DNA of 64,000 nucleotides from Ornithinicoccus sp045032955. GTDB taxonomy: Bacteria > Actinomycetota > Actinomycetes > Actinomycetales > Dermatophilaceae. Within the stretch, counting starts at the first letter, position 1, and every line of letters begins with the position of its first letter. The notes beneath the pieces are model-generated. The model was not told the DNA's origin. It saw nothing but the letters and a program-made list of their open reading frames with translations, and searched no databases. Both the position numbers and the translations under genes were made by a program. The stretch covers positions 110,240 to 174,239 of the forward strand of contig NZ_JBJFZU010000008.1 in the NCBI RefSeq assembly GCF_045032955.1, written 5' to 3'. Positions 44,367 to 53,241 of this stretch are shown here, one piece after another.

Positions 44367-44925
44367 GACCGCTCCCCCTCCCCCTGCGCCGCCTCGATCT
44401 CGGCGGGTGCGTCCGGGCGCAGGCTCGCGTCGTCCTGGCCGCCGACCGGCGCCCGGGCGACCGCCACCGCCGCGACCAGCGCGATCAGCAGCAGCAGCGA
44501 GAGCAGCTCGAAGGGCCACACGTAGGTGCCGAAGATCGCGGCGGCGACCTGCTCGTTGTCGGCCCCGTCGACCGCGACCGCACCCCAGCCGAAGGCGCTC
44601 AGCAGCCCGCCCCCCAGGACCACCGTGGTCCCGGCACCGACCAGTCCGGCCGCGACGCGCTGACCGAGACCGGTGACCACCGGCACCCCGCCGGAGCGGG
44701 TCAGCATCAGCGCGAAGAGCACCAGCACGACGACCGCGCCGACGTAGATGAGCAGCTGGACGAGCGCCACCAGCTCGGCGCCCAGCACCAGGTAGCAGCC
44801 GGCCAGCCCGCCGAGGGTAAGCACCAGCCAGAGCGCCGCGTGCAGCACCTGCCGGGAGGTGACCGCGAGCAGCGCGGAGCCCGCGGTGAGCAGCCCCACC
44901 GCCAGGAAGAGCACGTCCAGTCCGC

Positions 44926-44929
<4 letters not shown>
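44363..44929 (-). CDS. nuoJ: NADH-quinone oxidoreductase subunit J
   Basis: 188 residues with five hydrophobic segments; AALWLVLTLGGLAGCYLVLGAELVALVQLLIYVGAVVVLVLFALML is the diagnostic NuoJ region forming part of the E-channel. C-terminal 30 residues are charged. Overlaps nuoI by ATGA (44926-44929). Confidence 0.93.
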
Positions 44930-45470
<541 letters not shown>

Positions 45471-45474
<4 letters not shown>

Positions 45475-46445
45475 CCCAGCACCACCACCCCGACGCCGGT
45501 GAGCGCCAGCTGACCGAGGGCAACCGGCAGCAGCACCAGCCAGGCGAAGCGCTGCAGCTGGTCCTCCCGGACCCGGGGCCAGGCGACCCGCAGCCACAGG
45601 ATGACGACGCCCACCCCGGTGGCCTTGAGCAGTGTCCAGAGGGCGCCGACCACCCCGACATCACCCCAGGGACCCCGCCACCCGCCGAGGAAGAGGACCG
45701 TGAACAGCAGCGACATCACCACCATCCCGGCGTACTCGGCCAGCAGGAAGAAGGCGAACCGCAGCCCGGAGTACTCGGTCAGCGGCCCGAAGACCAGCTC
45801 GGAGTCCGCGAGCGGCGCGTCGAAGGGGGTGCGCTGCAGCTCGGCCACGCTGGCGGCCAGGAAGACGAACGCGGCCGGCGCCTGCCAGACGAGCCACCAC
45901 CACGACCACTCCTGGGCGATCCCGACCAGCGAGAGGCTGCCGGCGGCCATCGCGACGCTCGCGGCGGCCAGCACCAGCGGCAGCTCGTAGGAGACCAGCT
46001 GGGCGCCTGCCCGCAGCCCGCCGAGCAGCGAGTACTTGTTGCCCGAGCCCCAGCCGGCCATCAGGGTGCCGATCACGCCGACGCTGGTTACCGCCAGCAC
46101 CAGCAGCAGGCTCGCGGGTACGTCGACGGCCACCCAGGTGGCCCCCAGCGGGAGGGGGGCGAGCGCCACCAGGTAGGGGATCAGCGCCACCGCAGGGGCC
46201 AGCCGGAAGACCGGCCGGTCGGCCGCGGTCGGGGTGATGTCCTCCTTCTGGGCGAACTTGATGCCGTCCGCGACCAGCTGGCCGATGCCGTGCCACCCGG
46301 CCTCCATCGGCCCGAGCCGCCCCTGCATATGCCCCATCAGCTTGTGCTCCAGCTGGCCCAGTGCGAGGGGCAGCGTGAGGAAGGCCGCCAGCACCACGAC
46401 GGCCTTCAGCGCGACCTCGAGGGCCAACGGGAGTTCGGCAAGCAT
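45471..46445 (-). CDS. nuoH: NADH-quinone oxidoreductase subunit H
   Basis: 324 residues; the membrane subunit that forms the quinone-entry site with NuoB and NuoD. LMGHMQGRLGPMEAGWHGIGQLVADGIKFAQKEDITP is the signature loop; FDAPLADSELVFGPLTEYSGLRFAFFLLAEYAGM carries conserved Glu residues. ATG 46445 lies 8 nt behind TAGGGT, so the H-N operon starts here with its own leaderless promoter and is not read through from nuoABC. Confidence 0.95.
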
Positions 46446-46490
46446 TGCGCGCCACCCTACCGAGGCCCGGGGGGCGGAGGCGGCTGCCGC
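46446..46490 (-). promoter_or_regulatory. Promoter of nuoHIJKLMN
   Basis: Minus-strand TAGGGT (46454-46459) is 8 nt from the nuoH ATG with no Shine-Dalgarno between, the leaderless pattern repeated across the window. No clear -35. It lies back-to-back with the RHH gene promoter about 100 bp away. Confidence 0.5.
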
Positions 46491-46540
46491 ACCGACGTCG
46501 GCGCGCTGTCGCGGCTGACCCGACCCGACCCGAGAGCGCG

Positions 46541-46593
46541 ATGACGTCATAGGTCTTGACTATGACATCATTATGACGCCATAGTGATGTCAT
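46541..46593 (+). promoter_or_regulatory. Promoter and four-site operator of the RHH/DUF4097 unit
   Basis: Four ATGAYRYCAT-like 10-mers: 46541-46550, 46562-46571, 46573-46582 and 46584-46593. Starts are 21, 11 and 11 bp apart, so they lie on one face of the helix. They enclose a good promoter: TTGACT (46556-46561), 18-bp spacer, CATAGT (46580-46585), and the last copy overlaps the ATG at 46592. The downstream gene encodes a ribbon-helix-helix protein, the class that binds such phased repeats, so autorepression of a leaderless transcript is very likely. Confidence 0.75.
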
Positions 46594-47107
46594 GGATCTT
46601 CAACCGTATGTCTCCGCCGTCGCGGAGGACCTGGACCGGGCGGCGGCGCTCGCCGACGACCACACCCGCGAGGTGGCCCGCCGGGTCGCCACCGCGATCG
46701 AGCCTGCGGTGCGCCTGGCCCTGGTGCAGGCGCTCTCCGATGCCGCATCGGGCCTCACCACCCAGCTGGACGACGCCGTCGTCACCGTCCGGATGGAGGG
46801 CCGGGAACCGGTCCTCGAGGTCCGGCGACTGCCCGGCGACGCCCCGTTGGCCCCGCCGCCCCCGCCCGGTCCGCCGGCCCCGGGCGAGCAGGAGGACGAA
46901 GGGGGCGAGGACGCCGGCACCGCCCGCCTCACCGTGCGCCTGCCCGGCCCGCTCAAGCGTCGTGCCGAGGAGCGCGCCGGTGAGGAGGGGCAGTCCCTGA
47001 ACACCTGGGTCGTCCACGTCATCCGTGAGGCGACCGCCAGCACCCCCACCGCCCGGCACACCGACCAGTCCACCCGGCACCCCCGCCGGGTCACGGGCTG
47101 GGCCTGA
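46592..47107 (+). CDS. Ribbon-helix-helix (Arc/HicB-like) DNA-binding protein
   Basis: 171 residues. N-terminal ~85 residues are helical and HicB-like (VSAVAEDLDRAAALADDHTREVARRV, EPVLEVRRLPG); a Pro/Glu/Gly linker (85-110) follows; residues 111-147 are a ribbon-helix-helix domain (ARLTVRLPGPLKRRAEERAG, then SLNTWVVHVIREA). The RHH beta strand reads TVRL. It starts within its own four-site operator and is 11 nt upstream of the DUF4097 gene. It is called an antitoxin-like protein in databases, but no toxin is next to it. A repressor of itself and the DUF4097 gene is the simplest reading. Confidence 0.75.
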   Translation: MDLQPYVSAVAEDLDRAAALADDHTREVARRVATAIEPAVRLALVQALSDAASGLTTQLDDAVVTVRMEGREPVLEVRRLPGDAPLAPPPPPGPPAPGEQEDEGGEDAGTARLTVRLPGPLKRRAEERAGEEGQSLNTWVVHVIREATASTPTARHTDQSTRHPRRVTGWA

Positions 47108-47118
47108 GAGGACACGAG

Positions 47119-47967
47119 ATGCACCGCACGACCGAGACAACCCGCACCTTCTCCTTCGCCGACGACCTGCCGCTGTCCCTCGCCCTGGAGAACCACAGCG
47201 GTGACGTCGCCGTGGTCCTGGACGCGCCGGAGGGCACCGCCGAGGTCACCGTCACCACCCGGCGCCCCGTCGACCTCTCCGCGGTGGTGGCCACCTGCGA
47301 GCGCGGCCGGGTGACGGTGGACGTCCCGGCCCTGACCGGGGCGGACGCCGCCGGCGGTGGTGGCGGGCGCACCTTGTCCCTGGGGAGGCTGTCGATCGGC
47401 GGCCGGTCCGAGCCGGCCCGCGTCGAGGTGCACCTGCCCCCCGGCGCGGACGTCGAGGTACGCACCAAGGTGGGTGACGTGGTCCTGCAGGGCGTCTGCG
47501 GGGCGACCACCATCTCCTCCGGCTCGGGCGACCTCACGGTGCAGGACTCCGGTCGGTTGCGGGCCGGCACCGGCTCGGGGGACATCCGGGTGGGATCGCT
47601 GCCCGGCGGGTCGCTGACCTCCGGCTCCGGGGACGTCACCGTACGGAGCGCCACCGGCCCCGACACCCTCGAGGTGCGCACCGGCAGCGGTGACGTGGAC
47701 CTCGGGCAGATGCTCACCGACGTGACCGTCGCCACCGGGACCGGTGACATCACCTGCGACCACGGCCGGGGCTCGTTCGCGGGGCGGACCGGCACCGGTG
47801 CGGTGGACGTGCGGCTGCCGCGCGGCATACCGACCTGGCTGGACCTGAGCAGCGGGCTGGGCACCGTGCGCCGCGACCTGGACAGCGTCGGCGCCCCCGA
47901 GGAGGGGCAGCCGCACCTGCAGGTCCGGGTGCGGACCGGCACCGGGGACGTCCGGGTCCATCACTGA
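47119..47967 (+). CDS. DUF4097 family beta-strand repeat protein
   Basis: 282 residues, mostly short repeats of GSGDVxV type (SSGSGDLTVQDSGRL, GTGSGDIRVGSL, TSGSGDVTVRSA, RTGSGDVDLGQM, GTGDITCDHG), predicted to form a right-handed beta-helix or solenoid. No signal peptide, membrane span or enzyme motif is visible, so it is probably cytoplasmic. Function unknown; in other actinobacteria such genes often follow an RHH/HicB-like gene as here. Co-transcribed with the RHH gene (11-nt gap). Confidence 0.8.
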   Translation: MHRTTETTRTFSFADDLPLSLALENHSGDVAVVLDAPEGTAEVTVTTRRPVDLSAVVATCERGRVTVDVPALTGADAAGGGGGRTLSLGRLSIGGRSEPARVEVHLPPGADVEVRTKVGDVVLQGVCGATTISSGSGDLTVQDSGRLRAGTGSGDIRVGSLPGGSLTSGSGDVTVRSATGPDTLEVRTGSGDVDLGQMLTDVTVATGTGDITCDHGRGSFAGRTGTGAVDVRLPRGIPTWLDLSSGLGTVRRDLDSVGAPEEGQPHLQVRVRTGTGDVRVHH

Positions 47968-48013
47968 GCGCGCGTCCCCCGCCCCAGGGGGGGTGTCGGG
48001 GAGGATGAGCGGT

Positions 48014-48517
48014 ATGCAGATCGTCCCGCTCTCCCCCGGCTCCCCCGACTTCGCCGCCGTGACCCGGCTCTGGGCGGACTGCGACCTGACCCGCCCCTGG
48101 AACGACCCGGACGCCGACCTGGCCCGCGCCGTGGACGGGGCCTCCTCGACCGTGCTGGTCGCCCGCACCGAGGCAGGGGACGGCACCGGAAGCACCCCGG
48201 GTACCGCGTCCGGTCCCCCGGGAGGACTCGTCGGCACGGTGATGGCCGGCCACGACGGGCACCGCGGCTGGGTCTACTACCTCGCGGTCGCCCCCGGGCA
48301 CCGCGGAACCGGTCTGGGCACCGAGCTGCTGCGGGCCGCCGAGGACTGGCTGGACCGTCAGGGGGTGCCCAAGGTGATGCTCATGGTCCGCGCCGAGAAC
48401 GCCGGGACCCTGGCCTTCTACGAACGGCTCGGGTATGCCGACCAGGGCGTCAGCGTCCTCGGCCGGTTCCTGGACCCCGAGCTGCAGCGGCTCCGGGAGG
48501 GAGCCGAGCAGTCCTAG
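48014..48517 (+). CDS. GNAT N-acetyltransferase (YpeA-like)
   Basis: 167 residues. The acetyl-CoA-binding motif A is YYLAVAPGHRGTGLGTELLRAAEDWL, preceded by VGTVMAGHDGHRGWV and followed by NAGTLAFYERLGYADQGVSVLGR, the pattern of the E. coli YpeA group. A ~20-residue Gly/Thr/Ser/Pro insert sits near residue 60. ATG 48014 was chosen over 48005 because GGAGG is then 9 nt upstream. It ends 4 nt inside the nuoC 3' end on the opposite strand (48514-48517 shared). Substrate unknown. Confidence 0.85.
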   Translation: MQIVPLSPGSPDFAAVTRLWADCDLTRPWNDPDADLARAVDGASSTVLVARTEAGDGTGSTPGTASGPPGGLVGTVMAGHDGHRGWVYYLAVAPGHRGTGLGTELLRAAEDWLDRQGVPKVMLMVRAENAGTLAFYERLGYADQGVSVLGRFLDPELQRLREGAEQS

Positions 48518-49089
48518 CGGGGCCCCCACGACGGGTCCGGCACACCGGGCGGCAGCAGCCGCTTGCGGGGACGCCTCGCCCGGGTGCCGCTGGCAGGCGC
48601 TGTGGGCGCCTCCTGCTCCGGCGGACGGCCGCCCTCCCCCGGCTCCTTGGCGCCCGGCCACGGCTTGGAGGCCCGCGCCGCCAGCACGAAGCTCTTGCGC
48701 AGCGGGTGTCCCTCGAAGCCCTCGGGCAGCAGCAGCGGCCGCAGCCCCAGCCCGGTGCCGTCCTCGAAGCCCTCCAGGACGAGCCCGAACATCTCGTGCG
48801 TCTCCCGCTCGTGCCAGGCCGCACCGGCGAACAGGTCGGTGACCGAGGCCAGGGCGCCGCCCTCCGGCACCCGGGTGCGCAGCAGCACCCGGCGCAGGCC
48901 GGTGCCGTCCCGCCGTCGCACGTCGAGCAGGTGGCAGACCACCTCGAGCCCTGGCTCCTCGGCGTCGCTCTCGTCCACGGCCGAGAGCCAGTCGAAGAAG
49001 GCATACCCCTCGGCGCGGGCCTCCTGCACCGACCGGTGCCAGCCGGACGGCTCGACGCGGCGCTCCTCGACGGTGACGCCCGCGCTCAC
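48514..49089 (-). CDS. nuoC: NADH-quinone oxidoreductase subunit C (30 kDa-like)
   Basis: 191 residues from GTG 49089 (overlaps nuoB stop). The conserved region is GYAFFDWLSAVDES, RVLLRTRVPEGGALASVTDLFAGAAWHERETHEMFGL and LLPEGFEGHPLRKSFVLAARASKPWPGAKEPGE. The C-terminal ~45 residues are Pro/Arg-rich and close with LPPGVPDPSWGP, as in the NuoC of N-module-less actinobacterial complexes (from memory). nuoD normally follows; here the next genes are on the opposite strand. Confidence 0.9.
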   Translation of the reverse strand: MSAGVTVEERRVEPSGWHRSVQEARAEGYAFFDWLSAVDESDAEEPGLEVVCHLLDVRRRDGTGLRRVLLRTRVPEGGALASVTDLFAGAAWHERETHEMFGLVLEGFEDGTGLGLRPLLLPEGFEGHPLRKSFVLAARASKPWPGAKEPGEGGRPPEQEAPTAPASGTRARRPRKRLLPPGVPDPSWGPR

Positions 49090-49676
49090 GGGGCACCTTT
49101 GGGAGGCGCGACCAGGCCGCGGGTGACCTCGCCCGCGGTGACCGGGCGGTCGGCATACCGGGACAGCGGCCGTCCCTGACCTCGGGCCCGGCCGGGGGTC
49201 TCCTCGGCGATCTGGTCCTGCAGCGCCACGATGCCGGCCAGCAGCGCCTCCGGGCGGGGCGGGCAGCCGGGCACGTAGACGTCCACCGGGATGAGCTGGT
49301 CGACGCCCTTGGTCACGCAGTAGCTGTCCCAGTACGGACCGCCGGAGTTGGAGCAGGCCCCGAAGGAGATGACGTACTTCGGCTCGGGCATCTGGTCGTA
49401 GAGCCGGCGGATGACCGGCGCCATCTTGTCGGTCACGGTCCCGGAGACGACCATCAGGTCGGACTGGCGCGGGCCGGGCGCGAACGGGATGACACCGAGC
49501 CGGATGAAGTCGTGCCGGGCCATCGAGGCGCTGATGAACTCGATCGCGCAGCACGCCAGGCCGAAGTTGAAGACCCAGAGGGAGTACTTCCGTCCCCAGT
49601 TCAGGACCACCTGGACGGCGCGGGGCGCCTTCTCCACGGGCGCCCCCAGGCGCGGCGTCGGCAGGTCGGTGCTCAC
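49086..49676 (-). CDS. nuoB: NADH-quinone oxidoreductase subunit B (N2 cluster)
   Basis: 196 residues; carries the terminal N2 [4Fe-4S] cluster. Ligand cysteines: GLACCAIEFIS (tandem Cys), FGACSNSGGPYWDSYCV and VYVPGCPPRPEALLAG. RHDFIRLGVIPFAPGPRQSDLM is standard. The C-terminal ~40 residues are an extension. GTG 49676 lies one base past the nuoA stop. Confidence 0.95.
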   Translation of the reverse strand: MSTDLPTPRLGAPVEKAPRAVQVVLNWGRKYSLWVFNFGLACCAIEFISASMARHDFIRLGVIPFAPGPRQSDLMVVSGTVTDKMAPVIRRLYDQMPEPKYVISFGACSNSGGPYWDSYCVTKGVDQLIPVDVYVPGCPPRPEALLAGIVALQDQIAEETPGRARGQGRPLSRYADRPVTAGEVTRGLVAPPKGAP

Positions 49677-49677
49677 C

Positions 49678-50034
49678 TCACCACCACCTCAGCAGGCCGC
49701 GGCGCCACACGTGCAGCAGCGCGACCACGAGGATCCCGATGAAGACCGCCATCTCGACCAGGCTGGCCACCCCCAGGTCGGTCCGGATGACCAGGGCCCA
49801 GGGGAAGAGGTAGACGGCGTCCACCGCGAAGACCACGTAGAGCAGGGCGTACACGAGGTACCGGACGCTGCCCTGCTCCCAGCCGGAGCCCACCGGGTCC
49901 ACCCCGGACTCGTAGGTGGTGACCTTGGCCGGGGTCGGGTCGTGCGGCGCCAGCAGCCGGCGTGCGCCGGTCGCCGCGGCGACCAGGGCCACGCCGGTCA
50001 GGGTCACCAGGGCGACGACGAGGTAGTCAGACAT
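49678..50034 (-). CDS. nuoA: NADH-quinone oxidoreductase subunit A
   Basis: 118 residues, three helices, with TYESGVDPVGSGWEQGSVRYLVYALLYVVFAVDAVYLFPWA carrying the conserved Glu/Asp of the E-channel. First gene of nuoABC. TAGGCT is 9 nt before the ATG at 50034, again a near-leaderless promoter, separate from that of nuoH. Confidence 0.93.
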   Translation of the reverse strand: MSDYLVVALVTLTGVALVAAATGARRLLAPHDPTPAKVTTYESGVDPVGSGWEQGSVRYLVYALLYVVFAVDAVYLFPWALVIRTDLGVASLVEMAVFIGILVVALLHVWRRGLLRWW

Positions 50035-50046
50035 CGTGCCGCCAGC

Positions 50047-51528
50047 CTAGTCCGCCGGGGCGCCCAGATGCCGGAGGGCGGCCCGGGCGAGGGTGACCGC
50101 CCGCAGCTCGTCGACGGGCTCCGCACTGCGGGTCTGCACGACGAGCACCTGCCCTCGGCCGGCCTCGTCCTCGACGTAGAAGGAGAGGGCGAGCACGCCG
50201 GGCGCCGAGCCACCCTTGAACGCCTGGTAGGCGGCCGGTTCGCCGGTGGTGACCCCGGGGTTGACGGCGAGGATGTCGCGCACCGGCGCGGCGGCCTCGT
50301 CGCGGGCCTGCTGCTGGAGGCGGGCGTGCAGGGAGCAGATCTCCGCGCCGGTCAGCAGCCAGTCGACGTCGTTCTGCCAGCGGGGTCCGTTGACCGCGCC
50401 CGGGTCCAGCTCCAGCTCCTCCGGCAGGTCGGCGAGGATCGCCTCCCGGGTCTCGGGGACCCGGGCCTCGGCCCACCGGGTCCGCACCTCGGGGTCGACC
50501 TGCCAGCCCAGCTGGAAGAGCTGGCGGGTGCTGGGCACCGGCATCACCCGGACCGTGTCCAGGCCGGCCGCGTCGGCGGCAGACCGGAGCGCGCGCTGGC
50601 CCACGGCCTCGATCAGCAGGTCGGTGGCGGTGTTGTCGCTGATCGAGATCATCAGCTCTGCGGCCTCCCGCACGGTGACCCTGGACCCCTCCGGACGGTC
50701 CTGCAGGACCCCGGAGGGCAGGCTCCGGAGCTCGTCGGTGACGGTCAGTTCCTGGTCCCAGCCCAGCTCACCGGCCTGCACCTGCGCGGCGACGGCGGAG
50801 AGCACCAGCAGCTTGACCACCGAGGCGCTGGGGGCGGCCTCACCGCCCGGCTCGAGGCCGGCGGTGGTGTGCGTCAGCTCGCAGGCGCCGCCGTCGACCC
50901 GCCCGACGACCACCTGGCTCTGCCCGCCGAGCCCGTCGAGGGCGGCGTCCAGGTCGGCCCAGCCGGTCAGCTCCGGCTCCTCGCCGGAGGTGTCGGGCTG
51001 GAAGGACAGGGACGCGATCCGGTGCTCGGCGTCCACCGCCATCGTCATCACCATCGGCTGCTCCGGCGCGTCCAGGACGAGCGTCGCGGACCGGGCCGTG
51101 CCCTCCCCCTGGCGGGCGTCGGTGACCGTCCAGGGGCCTCCGGAACGCAGCTGGGCGAGGACACCGCCGAGCCGGGTCACCGGCACCTCCTCGAGGAAGT
51201 CCGGCGCGAACCGCCGGACCGCCTCGTCCGCTGCCGGTCCCTCGGCGCCGGGCTCCAGCAGGCCCAGCACCCAGCGCAGCGCCCCCCGCAGCTCAGGGTC
51301 GGTGACGGTCTCCGCCAGGTCGATCTCCGGCAGGTCCGCCGGGCCGGTGGTCACGGCGGCCTCCTCGGGCGCCGCGGACGGGTCTGGGGCCGCGGTCGCC
51401 CCGTCCGTCTCCAGCACCAGCGCGGGGGTGGAGGTGACCGCCGCGTCGTCCTCACCCGGGCCGCTGCACGCGGTCAGCACCAGGCAGCAGACCAGCACCC
51501 GGCCCGTAGCCGGCCCGAGCCCGGTCAC
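50047..51528 (-). CDS. Lipoprotein serine hydrolase (class A beta-lactamase-like)
   Basis: 493 residues. Lipobox LTAC near residue 20. An N-terminal ~200-residue domain (ETVTDPELRGALRWVLGLLEPG, PDFLEEVPVTRLGGVLAQL) precedes a beta-lactamase/penicillin-binding fold: SASVVKLLVLSAV (S-x-x-K), SISDNTATDLLIEAVG (SDN) and FKGGSAPGVLALSFYVED (KGG in place of KTG). No clear omega-loop Glu (E-x-x-L-N), so a DD-peptidase or esterase is as likely as a beta-lactamase. GTG 51528 overlaps the kinase gene stop. Confidence 0.8.
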   Translation of the reverse strand: MTGLGPATGRVLVCCLVLTACSGPGEDDAAVTSTPALVLETDGATAAPDPSAAPEEAAVTTGPADLPEIDLAETVTDPELRGALRWVLGLLEPGAEGPAADEAVRRFAPDFLEEVPVTRLGGVLAQLRSGGPWTVTDARQGEGTARSATLVLDAPEQPMVMTMAVDAEHRIASLSFQPDTSGEEPELTGWADLDAALDGLGGQSQVVVGRVDGGACELTHTTAGLEPGGEAAPSASVVKLLVLSAVAAQVQAGELGWDQELTVTDELRSLPSGVLQDRPEGSRVTVREAAELMISISDNTATDLLIEAVGQRALRSAADAAGLDTVRVMPVPSTRQLFQLGWQVDPEVRTRWAEARVPETREAILADLPEELELDPGAVNGPRWQNDVDWLLTGAEICSLHARLQQQARDEAAAPVRDILAVNPGVTTGEPAAYQAFKGGSAPGVLALSFYVEDEAGRGQVLVVQTRSAEPVDELRAVTLARAALRHLGAPAD

Positions 51529-52271
51529 CGCTCTGCCGCCCGACGGAGCGCGTCACCGGTCTGCACGGCATACCCGCCGCCGAAGAGCAGGGTGTGCACC
51601 AGCAGCGGCACGCTCTGGTACACCGCGACCCGGTCCTGCCAGCCCGGCGCCAGCGGACGCTCCTCGACGTAAGCCGCGAAGACCCGGCCGCTGAACCCGC
51701 CGAAGAGCTGCATCATCGCCAGGTCCACCTCCCGGTGCCCGTAGTGCGCGCACGGGTCGATCAGCCAGCTGCGACCGCCGCGGTCGACCAGCCGGTTGCC
51801 CGCCCACAGGTCGCCGTGCACCAGGGTCGGGGGCTCCGGGGGGCCCAGCCCGTCCGGACTGATCCGTTCGGCGTCGGCGAGGCTGCCCGCGTCCAGGTGC
51901 CCCTCGTCGACGGCCCGCCGGGTCAGCGGCAGCACCCGGCGGGTCAACCAGGACTCGGCCCAGGTGGGGCTCGGGGTCAGGTCCACCGGGCAGTCCCCCA
52001 GCCACGCCCGCGGCTCGCCGTCCACCGCGCCGTAGGCGTCGCCGGTGCTGCCGTGCAGGGCCGCGAGCTCTCGGCCGAAGGCCTCCTCGGTGGCCGCGGT
52101 CCGGTGGCCGCCCTCGACCACCCGGGTCAGCGTGATGTGGTCCTGCGCGACGTCCGCCACCTCCGGCACCCGGGCACCGGCCCCGGCGAGCGCCCGCAGA
52201 CCCACCGCCTCCCGGTCGAAGAAGCCGGCCGGGGCGTCGGGGCGGGTCTTGGTGAACGGCTCGGTGCTCAT
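51525..52271 (-). CDS. Fructosamine kinase/ketosamine-3-kinase family protein
   Basis: 248 residues of the FN3K/aminoglycoside-kinase-like fold: LVHGDLWAGNRLVDRGG (catalytic Asp) and WLIDPCAHYGHREVDLAMMQLFGGF (metal Asp), the latter diagnostic for fructosamine kinases that phosphorylate and so deglycate protein-bound ketosamines. The N-terminal part is short compared with ~290-residue homologues, with a reduced ATP lobe. Divergent from the LMW phosphatase gene across a symmetrical 64-bp gap. Confidence 0.88.
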   Translation of the reverse strand: MSTEPFTKTRPDAPAGFFDREAVGLRALAGAGARVPEVADVAQDHITLTRVVEGGHRTAATEEAFGRELAALHGSTGDAYGAVDGEPRAWLGDCPVDLTPSPTWAESWLTRRVLPLTRRAVDEGHLDAGSLADAERISPDGLGPPEPPTLVHGDLWAGNRLVDRGGRSWLIDPCAHYGHREVDLAMMQLFGGFSGRVFAAYVEERPLAPGWQDRVAVYQSVPLLVHTLLFGGGYAVQTGDALRRAAER

Positions 52272-52338
52272 CGGTCCAGCCTCTCAGGGGCAGGACGGCG
52301 GCGCGCGGACGGCGCCGACCTGAGAGGGTGGACGGATG
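52269..52338. promoter_or_regulatory. Symmetrical intergenic region between divergent start codons
   Basis: The two 5' ends are near mirror images: minus strand CCTGAGAGGCTGGACCGATG and plus strand CCTGAGAGGGTGGACGGATG, each ending in the start codon of its gene, with only two differences in 20. The GAGAGG in each may serve as ribosome-binding site; the symmetry could also be an operator. Confidence 0.6.
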
Positions 52339-52839
52339 CACATCATGACCGTCTGCCTGGGCAACATCTGCCGCTCCCCCGCCGCCGAGGCCGTGCTCGT
52401 CCACCGGCTCGAGCAGGCGGGGCTGGACGAGGTCACCGTCAGCTCCGCCGGGACGGCCGACTACCACGTCGGTGAGACCCCGCACCCGGAGTCGGTGGCC
52501 GAGGGCGAGAGCCGGGGGTATGCCTTCACCTCGCGCGGTGCGCAGTTCGCCCCGGAGGACTTCGACCGGGCCGACCTGGTGCTGGTGATGGACTCCTCGA
52601 ACCTGGCCGACGTGCTGGCGCTGGCCCGCACCCCGCAGGACGAGGCCAAGGTGGTCCGGCTGGGCGCCTTCGCCGGTGACGACGGCGAGGTGCTGGACGT
52701 CCCGGACCCCTGGGGCCTGCAGCGCGAGGCCTACGTCGCGATGTACGACCAGGTGGAGGACGCCGTCGCCGGGCTGGTGGCCGCGCTGGAGGCGGGCACC
52801 GTGGACGAGGTCGTCGCCGCCCGGGGCGGGACAGCCTGA
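52336..52839 (+). CDS. Low-molecular-weight protein tyrosine phosphatase
   Basis: 167 residues. P-loop VCLGNICRSPAAE (nucleophile Cys, Arg) at residues 6-18 and the general acid Asp in VPDPWGLQREAY. Dephosphorylates phosphotyrosine; substrates unknown. GAGAGG lies 8 nt before ATG 52336. Coupled to the following gene by TGATG. Confidence 0.93.
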   Translation: MHIMTVCLGNICRSPAAEAVLVHRLEQAGLDEVTVSSAGTADYHVGETPHPESVAEGESRGYAFTSRGAQFAPEDFDRADLVLVMDSSNLADVLALARTPQDEAKVVRLGAFAGDDGEVLDVPDPWGLQREAYVAMYDQVEDAVAGLVAALEAGTVDEVVAARGGTA

Positions 52840-53159
52840 TGCACGAGCGGGCGCGGGCGGAGCTGGAGGCCAAAGCGGTCCAGATCCAGGCCGAGATGGA
52901 CCAGCTCAGCCGGCCCATGCAGGAGCAGGGCAACATCTCCTTCGGCAAGCGGGTCGGCGACGGCACCGCGATGGCCGTGGACCGCCACTCCGCGGTCAGC
53001 GCGCACGACAACCTGGCGGACATCCTGGCCCAGGTCCGCACCGCCCTGGCCGCGATCGAGGCGGGCGGCTACGGCACCTGCGCGGTGTGCGGCGAGCCGA
53101 TCCCGCCCGCCCGGCTGGAGGCCCGTCCCTGGGCCACCACCTGCGTCCGGCACGGGTAG
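52839..53159 (+). CDS. TraR/DksA-like zinc-finger protein
   Basis: 106 residues. Helical coiled-coil N-terminus (RARAELEAKAVQIQAEMDQL, VDRHSAVSAHDNLADILAQV) and a C-terminal finger YGTCAVCGEPIPPARLEARP...TTCVRH, where the last ligand pair is Cys/His rather than Cys-x-x-Cys. DksA relatives act in the RNA polymerase secondary channel; small actinobacterial versions are uncharacterised. Starts at TGATG after the phosphatase gene. Confidence 0.85.
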   Translation: MHERARAELEAKAVQIQAEMDQLSRPMQEQGNISFGKRVGDGTAMAVDRHSAVSAHDNLADILAQVRTALAAIEAGGYGTCAVCGEPIPPARLEARPWATTCVRHG

Positions 53160-53241
53160 CCGGCGCAGCAACCGCCGGGGCGGTCCGCCCCGCCACACGG
53201 TCGATCCCGGGTATTTGGGGAGAGTACCCTTGTCTATTGTC

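Noticed and set aside
50047..51528. Beta-lactamase resistance gene
   Set aside because: S-x-x-K, SDN and KGG are present but the class A omega-loop Glu motif is not evident and the extra N-terminal domain is unusual; resistance cannot be claimed.
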